Assembly: GCA_040772085.1 (NCBI GenBank)
Contig: JAXGYU010000001.1
Location: 2,480,001 to 2,544,000, forward strand
DNA from: JAXGMV01 sp040772085
GTDB lineage: Bacteria > Chloroflexota > Anaerolineae > Anaerolineales > Anaerolineaceae
Direction of reading: 5' to 3'
Length of the DNA stretch: 64,000 nucleotides
The number at the start of each line of letters is the position of its first letter. Positions within the stretch are counted from its first letter, which is position 1. The notes below the pieces were generated by a model. That model ran no database searches and was not told where the DNA came from. It saw only the letters and a list, made by a program, of their open reading frames with translations. Made by a program: the position numbers and the translations under genes. This document shows, piece after piece, positions 25,578 to 32,978 of this stretch.

Positions 25578-26690
25578 TTATCCTTTCACACCGCCAACTG
25601 CCAGACCGCCAACCAGATAGCGCTGCAGGATGGCGAAGATGATGATAGGCGGAATCGAGACCAGAATCGCCATAGCCGAGAATTGTGACCAGGGTGTGCC
25701 GGACGCGTACTGACCGACCATGCCGCGCAGCACCATTGGCAGCGTGAACGACGCAGGATTGGTCAGGAAAGTCCAGGAGAGGATGAATTCTGACCAGCCT
25801 GTGAGGAAGCCCCACAACGCAGTCACGGCGATGCCGGGTACAGCCAGCGGCAGGATGACTTTGATGAACCCTTGCGCGCGGGTACAGCCATCAATTTGCG
25901 CTGCTTCTTCCAGGTCATAGGGGAGCGAGTCGATGTAGCCTTTCATGTTCCAGATGGCGAAAGGCAGCGCGCTGGAGGTGAAGGCGATTGCCAGCCCAAG
26001 CAAGCTGTTGCGAATGCCCAGCGCGTTCAGCAGCACGAACAAGGGTGCCAGTGTGCCGCCGGGCGGAATCATCAGGACCAGCACAAAGCCAAGCATGCCG
26101 ATTTTCCTGCCCGGGAATTTCAGGCGGGAGAAGGCGTAAGCGGCAGTGATACCCACGACGACGGACGCGAAGGCGGTGCCGCCGGCAACCAGCAGACTGT
26201 TGCGCAGCAACTGCAGGAAGGTGACCGGGTTGGGTGAGGGTTTGCGGAAAATCTCAAGATAAGAATCAAAGGTCGCGCCGGGCGGGATGATCGTCAATCC
26301 CTGCGGGCGGGAGAAATCCCTCGGATCCAGTGACATGGACACGATCCACAAAACCGGGAAGAGGATGGATGCCAGCACCAGCAACAATATTAATTGCAGC
26401 AGGTCAATGCGCATGGTTTCGCGGGCGCGTTTGTAATCCTTGTGCTTGTTGAGCGCGACCACCAGTTTGACATAACGCTGCAGAACCAAAATGGCAAAGG
26501 CGAGAATCAGGATGCCGTATCCAATCAGCGGCACGCGTTCATCAGGGTTTGTCGTGCCGACACCGCGCAGCAGTGTAATCACGCCGAAGACGGACAGCGC
26601 CGCGGAAAGTGCGAGCACCAGATATGCCCAGAATACCGCGATCAGCGTGGAGGTCGATGGCTTTTCTCTTGATTGAATGGCAGTTGTCAT
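25578..26690 (-). CDS. CUT1-type ABC transporter permease (MalG family)
   Basis: A 370-residue inner-membrane permease. It is about 90 residues longer than typical MalG (about 280), because an N-terminal extension carries two additional predicted helices (about 17-42 and 57-78). The MalG core begins at LLQLILLLVLASILFPVLWIVSMSL, with RNSLLVAGGTAFASVVVGITAAYAFSR following, and the EAA loop is LEEAAQIDGCTRAQGFIKVILP. Its partners are the MalF-like permease 11 bp upstream, the lipoprotein at 27847 and probably the divergent ATPase. The family usually carries oligosaccharides; linked enzymes suggest an amino-acid derivative instead. Confidence 0.92.
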   Translation of the reverse strand: MTTAIQSREKPSTSTLIAVFWAYLVLALSAALSVFGVITLLRGVGTTNPDERVPLIGYGILILAFAILVLQRYVKLVVALNKHKDYKRARETMRIDLLQLILLLVLASILFPVLWIVSMSLDPRDFSRPQGLTIIPPGATFDSYLEIFRKPSPNPVTFLQLLRNSLLVAGGTAFASVVVGITAAYAFSRLKFPGRKIGMLGFVLVLMIPPGGTLAPLFVLLNALGIRNSLLGLAIAFTSSALPFAIWNMKGYIDSLPYDLEEAAQIDGCTRAQGFIKVILPLAVPGIAVTALWGFLTGWSEFILSWTFLTNPASFTLPMVLRGMVGQYASGTPWSQFSAMAILVSIPPIIIFAILQRYLVGGLAVGGVKG

Positions 26691-26701
26691 CTTAACCTCC
26701 T

Positions 26702-27709
26702 CTATGCGTAGTAGGGCTCAGTTGCCCGGGTGACTTTATTGGTGATCAGCGTAATGATCGCCAGGATGATGAAGACGATGATGTTGAAGGCGGAGGCGAC
26801 GCCATACCAGCCCTGCGGATTGACCAGCTTGAAGCCCTGCGTCACCAGAATTTCGGTCAGGCCGAAGGGCCCGCCTCCCGTGACGAAGAATATGATGTTG
26901 AACTGATTGAACGTCATCATGATACCGATCATGATGGCCGGCACCATGGCAGGGCGGATCAGCGGCAGGGTGATATAGCGCAACTTGTCAAACCAGTTGA
27001 TGCCATCCATCTCAGCCGCTTCATACACTTCCTTCGGGATCGTCTGCAACGCGCCCGTCGCGATCACCATATTGAAGGGCCAGCCCAGCCAGACGTTCGC
27101 GATCAACACCGCGAAGAAGGATAATGGCAGCACCAGCCCGATCTCCGGCAGATTGACGACCGGCTTGGGCTCAATCAGCCAGCGGATGTTGCCAGGCAGA
27201 CCAAGCTGCTGCAGCAACAGGTTGATGGCGCCGAACTTGTCATGCCACATGTTTGCCCACAACATACCCGAGACCAGCGAGGGGAGCGCCCACGGGATAA
27301 CGAACAGGCTGCGGTAGAACCGTTTGCCTGGCATCTTATCCTGGTTGAGGATCAAGGCAACCGCGATGCCAATTGTGACATGCAGGAAGACATTGACTAC
27401 CGTCCAGAAAATGTTGAAGACAAAGATGCGCATGAAGTTGTAGTTGACAACCGGCAGCCCGTTGACAACCACATCCAGGTAGTTTTTCAGCCCCACCCAT
27501 TCCGGATCCATTGATTTGAGATGTGCCAGTTTGAAATCGGTGAAAGACATCCAGACCTGATAGATCAGCGGATAGAACGTGATGAAGAGCATGATCAGCA
27601 TGGCAGGCAGAATGTACATGTACGCCAGCCACATGTTGGGGTTTTCCTTCTTCAGGCGTTGAAACCAGTTTAATGGTTTTGCAGGCATTGCTGTCTCAGT
27701 TGCTGCCAT
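26702..27709 (-). CDS. CUT1-type ABC transporter permease (MalF family)
   Basis: A 335-residue inner-membrane permease with six predicted helices: NMWLAYMYILPAMLIMLFITFYPLIYQVWMSF as the first, and VALILNQDKMPGKRFYRSLFVIPWALPSLVSGMLW typical of MalF. The EAA loop is EVYEAAEMDGINWFDKLRYITLP. The start is ATG 27709, with AGAGAGG 6 nt upstream; ATG 27715 lies too close to that site. It begins its own transcription segment: a terminator closes the binding-protein gene upstream (27801-27833), and a TATAAT at 27760-27765 sits in the gap. Confidence 0.93.
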   Translation of the reverse strand: MAATETAMPAKPLNWFQRLKKENPNMWLAYMYILPAMLIMLFITFYPLIYQVWMSFTDFKLAHLKSMDPEWVGLKNYLDVVVNGLPVVNYNFMRIFVFNIFWTVVNVFLHVTIGIAVALILNQDKMPGKRFYRSLFVIPWALPSLVSGMLWANMWHDKFGAINLLLQQLGLPGNIRWLIEPKPVVNLPEIGLVLPLSFFAVLIANVWLGWPFNMVIATGALQTIPKEVYEAAEMDGINWFDKLRYITLPLIRPAMVPAIMIGIMMTFNQFNIIFFVTGGGPFGLTEILVTQGFKLVNPQGWYGVASAFNIIVFIILAIITLITNKVTRATEPYYA

Positions 27710-27759
27710 AACCATCCCTCTCTGCCGTACGATTATTTGTTGGTGCCGTTGCTGACTCT

Positions 27760-27765
27760 ATTATA
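27760..27765 (-). promoter_or_regulatory. -10 element of an internal promoter for the permease genes
   Basis: A perfect TATAAT on the minus strand (27765-27760), 50 bp before the MalF-like start and downstream of the terminator at 27801-27833. The -35 region (TTTAGT at 17 bp) is poor. It would let the permease-racemase-amidohydrolase genes be transcribed separately from the binding protein. Confidence 0.45.
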
Positions 27766-27800
27766 GTGAAGTCTGGTCAGCAACTAAAGAGACGATGTAA

Positions 27801-27833
27801 TAAAAACGGGCGGTCATGAAAGGCCGCCCGTTT
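27801..27833 (-). terminator. Intrinsic terminator after the CUT1 binding-protein gene
   Basis: A 10-bp stem (AAACGGGCGG, 27804-27813, with 27824-27833), extendable by a G-U and a C-G pair, followed on the minus strand by TTTTTATTA. It sits 14 nt downstream of the lipoprotein stop codon. Partial read-through would give excess binding protein over permeases. Confidence 0.88.
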
Positions 27834-27846
27834 CTTCAAAACGTGA

Positions 27847-29052
27847 TTACTTACCGTTGGTGGTGTTGATGAGTTCAGCAGCCGCCTTCAATGCCTCAGC
27901 GGCGGGTTTTCCGCCCTGGAGGATTTCAGCGATCGCGTTGCCCATCGGGTCCCAGGTCGCGCCCAGCTCGGTGACCACGGGGAACGGGTCAGAAGTGGGG
28001 ACCTGTTTCAGGAAACCACCCACGACGGGGTTGGCAGCCGTGTCGACCTTGGAATTGGCAGGGATCCAGTTGACAGCGTTCAGGAACTCTTTCTGGACGT
28101 CCGCGCTCACAAGGTAGGCAATGAATTTCATGGCAGCCGCGACTTCTTCGGGTTTCGCGCTGGCGTTGACGGAAGCCATTTCGCTCTGGTTCCAGGGGCG
28201 AGGTGCGGACTGACCCTTGACAGCAGGAATAGCCATAACGCCGACGTTTTCGACACCGAGGTCTTTGATGAAGTCACCGCTTGCCCACGGGCCCTGGATG
28301 CGGAAGGCAACATCGCCCTGGCGGAACAAGGTGTCCATGTCACCGTCATTGGCGTCACAGGTCACGCCTTCAGATTTGCAGACCATCGCCAGATAGTCAT
28401 AAGCGGCAGCGCCGGCTTCGCTATCGATGACAACCTTGTTGGTCTCATCCAGGAACTTGGCGCCAAACGCGGGACCCCACATGTAGTTGTGGAACCAGTC
28501 AGCGGTGATGGCCAGACCGTTGGTCTTGGCAGATTCGAGCAACGCTTCGAAATCAGCAGGCTCAGCGGACACTTTGCTCTTGTTGTAGAACAGGGCAACC
28601 ACTTTGTTGTTGACAGGGACACCAACCAGCTTGCCGGCAACCTTGCCGCCTTCGACGGCAGCGGGGACAAGGTCGGCAAACAGGGCGTTCGCGGCGTCGA
28701 CTTCAGCCAGCAAACCAGCGTCGGCGTAGCCAGCCATGCGGTCTTGCGGGCCCATGATCAGGGTCGGGCCAGTGCCGGCGGCAGCTTCGGTCTGGAACTT
28801 GTTCTGCAGCTGATCAAAGGGGACAGCCAGCAGCTCGATCTTGATGTCACTATTGGCAGCCATGAAATCATCAGCGGCTTTCTTGAAAGTTGCTTCTTCA
28901 GTTTCGATGTAACCATGCCAGATGGAGATGGTTACGGGTCCTGCGGGTGCTTCGGTTGGCGCGGCCGTGGGGGTGGCAGCCGGAGCACAGGCGGCAAGGG
29001 CCATAGACATAGTCAGAACCAATGCCAATAAAACGAATACACTCTTTTTCAT
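27847..29052 (-). CDS. CUT1-type ABC substrate-binding lipoprotein (MalE-like)
   Basis: A 401-residue extracytoplasmic binding protein (SBP_bac_1 family). The signal peptide has the lipobox Cys near residue 22 (SMALAACAPAA), followed by a short Thr/Ala/Pro linker. The mature part opens with VTISIWHGYIETEEATFKKAADDF and has family motifs TGPTLIMGPQDRMAGYADAGLLAEVD, GVPVNNKVVALFYNKSKV and AFRIQGPWASGDFI. It resembles maltose/oligosaccharide binders, but Trp and charged residues in a MalE fold do not fix the ligand. It has a near-consensus promoter (29119-29147) and is divergent from the ATPase gene. Confidence 0.93.
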   Translation of the reverse strand: MKKSVFVLLALVLTMSMALAACAPAATPTAAPTEAPAGPVTISIWHGYIETEEATFKKAADDFMAANSDIKIELLAVPFDQLQNKFQTEAAAGTGPTLIMGPQDRMAGYADAGLLAEVDAANALFADLVPAAVEGGKVAGKLVGVPVNNKVVALFYNKSKVSAEPADFEALLESAKTNGLAITADWFHNYMWGPAFGAKFLDETNKVVIDSEAGAAAYDYLAMVCKSEGVTCDANDGDMDTLFRQGDVAFRIQGPWASGDFIKDLGVENVGVMAIPAVKGQSAPRPWNQSEMASVNASAKPEEVAAAMKFIAYLVSADVQKEFLNAVNWIPANSKVDTAANPVVGGFLKQVPTSDPFPVVTELGATWDPMGNAIAEILQGGKPAAEALKAAAELINTTNGK

Positions 29053-29118
29053 TTTTCTCCTTTTTTCTCATGGCCCGCTTGTTTTAATCCAGGCCAAATC
29101 CTTATGATAAGTGCGTGG

Positions 29119-29147
29119 ATTATATCAAGTATTGATTTTCATTTCAA
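29119..29147 (-). promoter_or_regulatory. Near-consensus promoter of the CUT1 binding-protein gene
   Basis: On the minus strand, TTGAAA (29147-29142), a 17-bp spacer and TATAAT (29124-29119): 11 of 12 consensus positions. The predicted leader is about 58 nt. Confidence 0.75.
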
Positions 29148-29252
29148 ATACAGGTTTAACTTTTTACTACCCGAAATGTAAATTCGACGTTAGTTTTATG
29201 GAAGTTGGCTATAATTGCAGCACTATACTCGTTCGGGAAGGAGAAGGTTGAC

Positions 29253-30365
29253 ATGTCTGGTGTCGTGTATGAGCATGTCTGGAAAAAGTTCGGCGATTTC
29301 GTCGCATTGCGGGATTTATCACTGGACGTAGCGGATAAAGAATTTCTCGTGCTGGTTGGACCATCTGGCTGCGGCAAGACGACCGCGCTGCGCTGTCTGG
29401 CCGGCCTGGAAGAGATTTCCGAGGGTACGATCTGGATTGGCGACCGGATTGTCAACGACATTCCTCCGAAAGATCGTGATATTGCCATGGTGTTCCAGTC
29501 CTACGCGCTCTATCCGCATATGACCGTGTACGAGAACATGGCATTCGGCCTGAAGCTGCGCAAGACGCCAGCTGACCAGATCAAAAAACGTGTCGATGAA
29601 GCCGCCCAGGTACTGGGCATTGAGCAATTGCTGAACCGCAAGCCGCGTGAGCTCTCGGGCGGACAGCGCCAGCGTGTTGCTGTCGGGCGCGCGATCGTCC
29701 GCGAACCGAAAGTCTTCCTTTTCGACGAACCGCTCTCCAACCTCGATGCCAAGCTGCGCGTACAAACCCGGACCGAGATCAGCAAGCTGCATCACCGGCT
29801 GCAAAATACTTTCATCTACGTTACCCACGACCAGACCGAAGCGATGACGATGGCAACCAGGATCGCGGTCATGAATAAAGGTGTGCTGCAGCAAGTCGAT
29901 ACCCCACAATTCCTCTATGATCATCCCGCCAACCAGTTCGTTGCCGGCTTCATCGGCTCACCCGCGATGAATTTCTTTCCTGTCCACTTGCGCAAGGAAG
30001 GTGAAGCGTTGTTCGTGGATGGCGGTACCTTCAATCTGCGCGTCCCGCCAGCTCGTGCTGAAGCTTTGATGCCGCATGCCGGCAAGCATCTGACGTTTGG
30101 TGTCCGGCCTGAGAATATCCACAATGCTCAATTCCTGCCTTCAGATATTCAGGCTGAAGCGCTGGAAGCCAAAGTGGATGTGACTGAACTGATGGGCAAT
30201 GAGATCTTCCTTTACCTGACCAATGGCAGCAACAGCTTTGTCGCCAGGGTTGATCCGCGCACGCAAGTGCAGATCGGCTCGACGACCCGGGTGATGGTGG
30301 ATATGAACGCTTTCCACCTGTTTGACCCGACGCAGGATAAAGAAAATCCGCCGGCGCTGATGTAA
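29253..30365 (+). CDS. CUT1-type ABC transporter ATP-binding protein (UgpC/MsmK family)
   Basis: A 370-residue ATPase. It carries Walker A GPSGCGKTTALRC, Q-loop VFQSYALYPHMTVYENM, ABC signature LSGGQRQRVAVGRA, Walker B VFLFDEPLSNLDAKLR and the H-loop VTHDQTEAMTMA. The C-terminal regulatory TOBE/OB domain runs from about residue 240. ATG at 29253 follows GGAAGGAG; a frame start at 29205 lacks one. A TATAAT at 29210-29215 is a likely -10. It is divergent from the lipoprotein gene and completes the importer, although MsmK-type ATPases often serve several CUT1 systems. Confidence 0.95.
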   Translation: MSGVVYEHVWKKFGDFVALRDLSLDVADKEFLVLVGPSGCGKTTALRCLAGLEEISEGTIWIGDRIVNDIPPKDRDIAMVFQSYALYPHMTVYENMAFGLKLRKTPADQIKKRVDEAAQVLGIEQLLNRKPRELSGGQRQRVAVGRAIVREPKVFLFDEPLSNLDAKLRVQTRTEISKLHHRLQNTFIYVTHDQTEAMTMATRIAVMNKGVLQQVDTPQFLYDHPANQFVAGFIGSPAMNFFPVHLRKEGEALFVDGGTFNLRVPPARAEALMPHAGKHLTFGVRPENIHNAQFLPSDIQAEALEAKVDVTELMGNEIFLYLTNGSNSFVARVDPRTQVQIGSTTRVMVDMNAFHLFDPTQDKENPPALM

Positions 30366-30369
30366 AACA

Positions 30370-30402
30370 AAAAAGCTGGTTCCGATTCGGAACCAGCTTT
30401 TT
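30370..30402. terminator. Bidirectional intrinsic terminator
   Basis: A perfect 15-bp stem (AAAAAGCTGGTTCCG and complement) with a 3-nt central loop (or 5 nt with one pair fewer). A runs on one side and T runs on the other serve both the rightward ATPase gene and the leftward flavoprotein gene, whose stops flank it. Confidence 0.92.
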
Positions 30403-30415
30403 CATCGGTTTAGTT

Positions 30416-31903
30416 TTACGGGTACCAGTTGCGCCACAAGCGGCCCGGCTTGTCGCTGCGCAGCCACTTGTCCATGCTTACGGCAGCATTGATGCCATCG
30501 GCGGTCGCGGTAACCACCAGATCGGGACCGTTGATCGCGTCACCGCCGGCGAAAACGCCAGGCTTGGATGTCGCGAGCGTATTCTGATTGACCTGAACCA
30601 GTCCCCACTCGTGCGTAATCAAATCCGGCGTTGAGCTGGCGATCTCGGGGTAGGCATTGTAGCCCAGCGCGGTGATGACGCTGTCGGCGTGGATGAAGAA
30701 ATTGGACCCGGGCTCGGGTACGGGACGCCGTCTGCCTGACTTGTCCGGCTCGCCGAGCATCATACGCACGCACTCGACTGTCTTGAGATTGCCGTTTTCA
30801 TCCCCCAGGAATCGGATTGGCTGGGTCGTAAAGAGATATTCCACGCCTTCTTCCTTGGCGAGCATGCGGTCTTTTACCATCCCAGGCATCTCGGCTTCGG
30901 AACGGCGGTAGATACAAATCACCTTTTTCGCGCCAAGGCGCTTGGCGCTACGCAGGCAGTCCGAGGCCGTGTCGCCGCCGCCGATGATCAGACAGACGTC
31001 GCCGACATCAGGCATGGCGCGTTTGTGCGGCGGCAGCAGATTCGGATCTACATTCGCCCGGATCAGGAAATCTGTGCCTTTGTAGACACCCTGCAGGTAT
31101 TCGCCTTCAACATTGAGAGGGGTATCAACACCTGCGCCGGTACCGATGAAGACCGCGTCAAAACCTTCAGCCAGCAAATCATCGATGGTCTTGGTTGTCC
31201 CGATCTTGATGTCCGGCACAAAGGTGATTCCCAGCTCTTTCAGAATATCGATTTTGTTGTGAACTCGCTGCGGCGAAAGTTTGAACCCTGGTACGCCATA
31301 CAGCAGCAGGCCGCCTGGTTCCTTGTAGGCATCAAAGACCGTCACGGCGTGTCCCGCCAGCGAAAGCCGTTCAGCGGCTGCCAGTCCGGCAGGTCCCGCG
31401 CCGATGACCGCGACGCGATAGCCTGATGGGGGAGCGATGACTGGTTCTTCCAGCCCGACCATCGTCCGCTCGTAGGTCGTGACAAAATTCTCGATCGCGC
31501 CGATCAGCACCGGTTCGCCGGTCAGGTTGAGTGTGCAGGAGCCCTGGCAAAGCTGTTCCTGCGGGCAGACCAGTCCGCAAATCTCCGGGAAGGCATTGGT
31601 TTTGCGGAAGGTCCTTGCGGCGAGCACAAAATCACCGTGCTCCACGTACCAGCAGGCGGACGGGATGTCATTATGAACCGGGCAGCCGATCATGCACGGC
31701 GCGTCCGGGCAATGAATGCACCGCGCGGCTTCGATGATGATTTCCTGCTCATTAAACGGAATGATCACTTCCCTGAAGTCCATCACCCGGCTGTTCGCGT
31801 GTCGGAACTTGAGCCCTCGAAAAGGCATATTTACGCGAGAGCGGCGATTGATCTCCAGTTCGTCCCCATCAACTTCAGGCGGTTTAATATTCATATGCAC
31901 CAT
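30416..31903 (-). CDS. GltD-like FAD/NAD(P) oxidoreductase (glutamate synthase small-subunit family)
   Basis: A 495-residue flavoprotein. The N-terminal Fer4_20 domain has CIHCPDAPCMIGCPVHNDIP and CGLVCPQEQLCQGSC, ligands for two [4Fe-4S] clusters. The FAD Rossmann motif is VAVIGAGPAGLAAAERL (about 165) and the NAD(P) motif CLIIGGGDTASDC (about 307). A late ALGYNAYPE and GVFAGGDAINGPDLVVTA complete the FAD site. In GltD it feeds electrons to the large subunit GltB, but no gltB is in the window. Alternatives are PreT- or NfnB-like subunits. ATG 31903 and 31894 are both possible; no clear ribosome site. Confidence 0.88.
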   Translation of the reverse strand: MVHMNIKPPEVDGDELEINRRSRVNMPFRGLKFRHANSRVMDFREVIIPFNEQEIIIEAARCIHCPDAPCMIGCPVHNDIPSACWYVEHGDFVLAARTFRKTNAFPEICGLVCPQEQLCQGSCTLNLTGEPVLIGAIENFVTTYERTMVGLEEPVIAPPSGYRVAVIGAGPAGLAAAERLSLAGHAVTVFDAYKEPGGLLLYGVPGFKLSPQRVHNKIDILKELGITFVPDIKIGTTKTIDDLLAEGFDAVFIGTGAGVDTPLNVEGEYLQGVYKGTDFLIRANVDPNLLPPHKRAMPDVGDVCLIIGGGDTASDCLRSAKRLGAKKVICIYRRSEAEMPGMVKDRMLAKEEGVEYLFTTQPIRFLGDENGNLKTVECVRMMLGEPDKSGRRRPVPEPGSNFFIHADSVITALGYNAYPEIASSTPDLITHEWGLVQVNQNTLATSKPGVFAGGDAINGPDLVVTATADGINAAVSMDKWLRSDKPGRLWRNWYP

Positions 31904-31925
31904 TTAAGGAATTTGATAAGCTTGC

Positions 31926-32324
31926 TCATTTAATTTTACTAGCAATCCAATACGCGAGTAACAATAAAATCAGACCAATACTATCAAATATTATAAACCG
32001 TTCTATGGAAGCCGCGAGGATGGGAAAATTAGCCTTGAGTTGGTAAGCGAAATACAAACCACTCTCGCCAATCGCGCCGATTGCCTGCATCAGGCACGCC
32101 TGCAGCAGGGACGTGATATTCCTGACCGGGTTCGTCAGCGCGAAGAGATACGGGATATTCCACATCAGGAACAGTATCCCGACGCCCGCCACAGCAACTT
32201 CTCCGGGCACCCCCTGTAATTCGAAGGCTGAGACATAGGCTGCCGGTTCCAGGATGAATTGAACCGCGCTCAGGAGGTTGAAGAATAGGGGGATTGCGAT
32301 CAGTATTCGCGACAGGTTTTTCAT
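31926..32324 (-). CDS. Four-helix membrane protein of unknown function
   Basis: A 132-residue integral membrane protein. Predicted helices lie at about 6-24, 44-65, 77-95 and 107-129. The first two are separated by a short outside segment (LEPAAYVSAFELQG). No catalytic motif or known family is recognised. It is upstream of the GltD-like gene on the same strand with a 22-bp gap, so they may be cotranscribed. The composition is more AT-rich than its neighbours near the C-terminus. Confidence 0.65.
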   Translation of the reverse strand: MKNLSRILIAIPLFFNLLSAVQFILEPAAYVSAFELQGVPGEVAVAGVGILFLMWNIPYLFALTNPVRNITSLLQACLMQAIGAIGESGLYFAYQLKANFPILAASIERFIIFDSIGLILLLLAYWIASKIK

Positions 32325-32356
32325 TCGTGATTAAGGTAAAAAAACAATCTTGAGTG

Positions 32357-32384
32357 TTGACAAACGGCAGTTTTGGACTAAAAT
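32357..32384 (+). promoter_or_regulatory. Promoter of tRNA-Leu
   Basis: TTGACA (32357-32362), a 16-bp spacer and TAAAAT (32379-32384). The predicted start is about 10 nt before the mature tRNA 5' end. Confidence 0.7.
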
Positions 32385-32401
32385 AACATTCTGTTTTCTG
32401 A

Positions 32402-32485
32402 GCCGAAGTGGCGGAATTGGCAGACGCGCTACGTTCAGGGCGTAGTGGGATTTTCCTCGTGTGGGTTCGACTCCCACCTTCGGCA
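32402..32485 (+). tRNA. tRNA-Leu (CAG)
   Basis: A class II tRNA of 84 nt. The acceptor stem is GCCGAAG with CTTCGGC and discriminator A at 32485. The D arm holds GGCGGAATTGGCAGACGCG, the anticodon stem CTACG/CGTAG encloses loop TTCAGGG with anticodon CAG at 32436-32438, a long variable arm follows, and the T arm is GTGGGTTCGACTCCCAC. The 3' CCA is not encoded (TAA follows), so it must be added by the nucleotidyltransferase encoded at 57390. Confidence 0.96.
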
Positions 32486-32525
32486 TAAACCAGCTTGAAG
32501 CTTCTCGCTAATTGTAATATTATTA

Positions 32526-32921
32526 ATGGCGATGAAGCTTTTTTCTACCCGCAAAGTCCGCAAGCAATTCATTTACATCATCGTCATTCTGGTGCTCCTG
32601 TTGCTGACCGCAGATCTCAACGGTCGCATCAGTGACTTGCTCAAAGCCAATACCGAACGGGACGCTGTTCGCGCTCAGGTGTACTCCTTGTGGGTGACGC
32701 AGCAGGTGCTGAGCACGCAGGCAGCTTACGCGCAGTCAGAACACGCGGTTGAGGGCTGGGCACGGCAGGATGGCCGCCTGGTGAAACCCGGTGATGTGCC
32801 AATCGTGCCGCTGCCGGTCAACAAGGTGACGCAAGCGCCGCTGCTGCCGACACCGATGCCGACACCGACGTCAGTCGAGAACTGGCAGATCTGGCGCTCC
32901 ATGATTTTTGGAGATAGTTAG
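32526..32921 (+). CDS. FtsB/DivIC-like septum formation initiator protein
   Basis: A 131-residue single-pass membrane protein. A short basic N-terminus (STRKVRKQ) precedes one helix (about 15-30, FIYIIVILVLLLLTA), then a coiled-coil stretch of about 45 residues. A conserved-looking segment EGWARQDGRLVKPGDVPIVPLP resembles the EExAR..G.v.pGe motif of DivIC/FtsB proteins. The tail is Pro/Thr-rich. Proteins of this class bridge cell-division components outside the membrane. No strong ribosome site is seen; ATG 32526 and 32532 are both possible. Confidence 0.7.
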   Translation: MAMKLFSTRKVRKQFIYIIVILVLLLLTADLNGRISDLLKANTERDAVRAQVYSLWVTQQVLSTQAAYAQSEHAVEGWARQDGRLVKPGDVPIVPLPVNKVTQAPLLPTPMPTPTSVENWQIWRSMIFGDS

Positions 32922-32978
32922 CCACACCTTTTTTTTCGCCTGCAGGCACTCTATTAATTTTGTAAAAGTGTTATCTGG

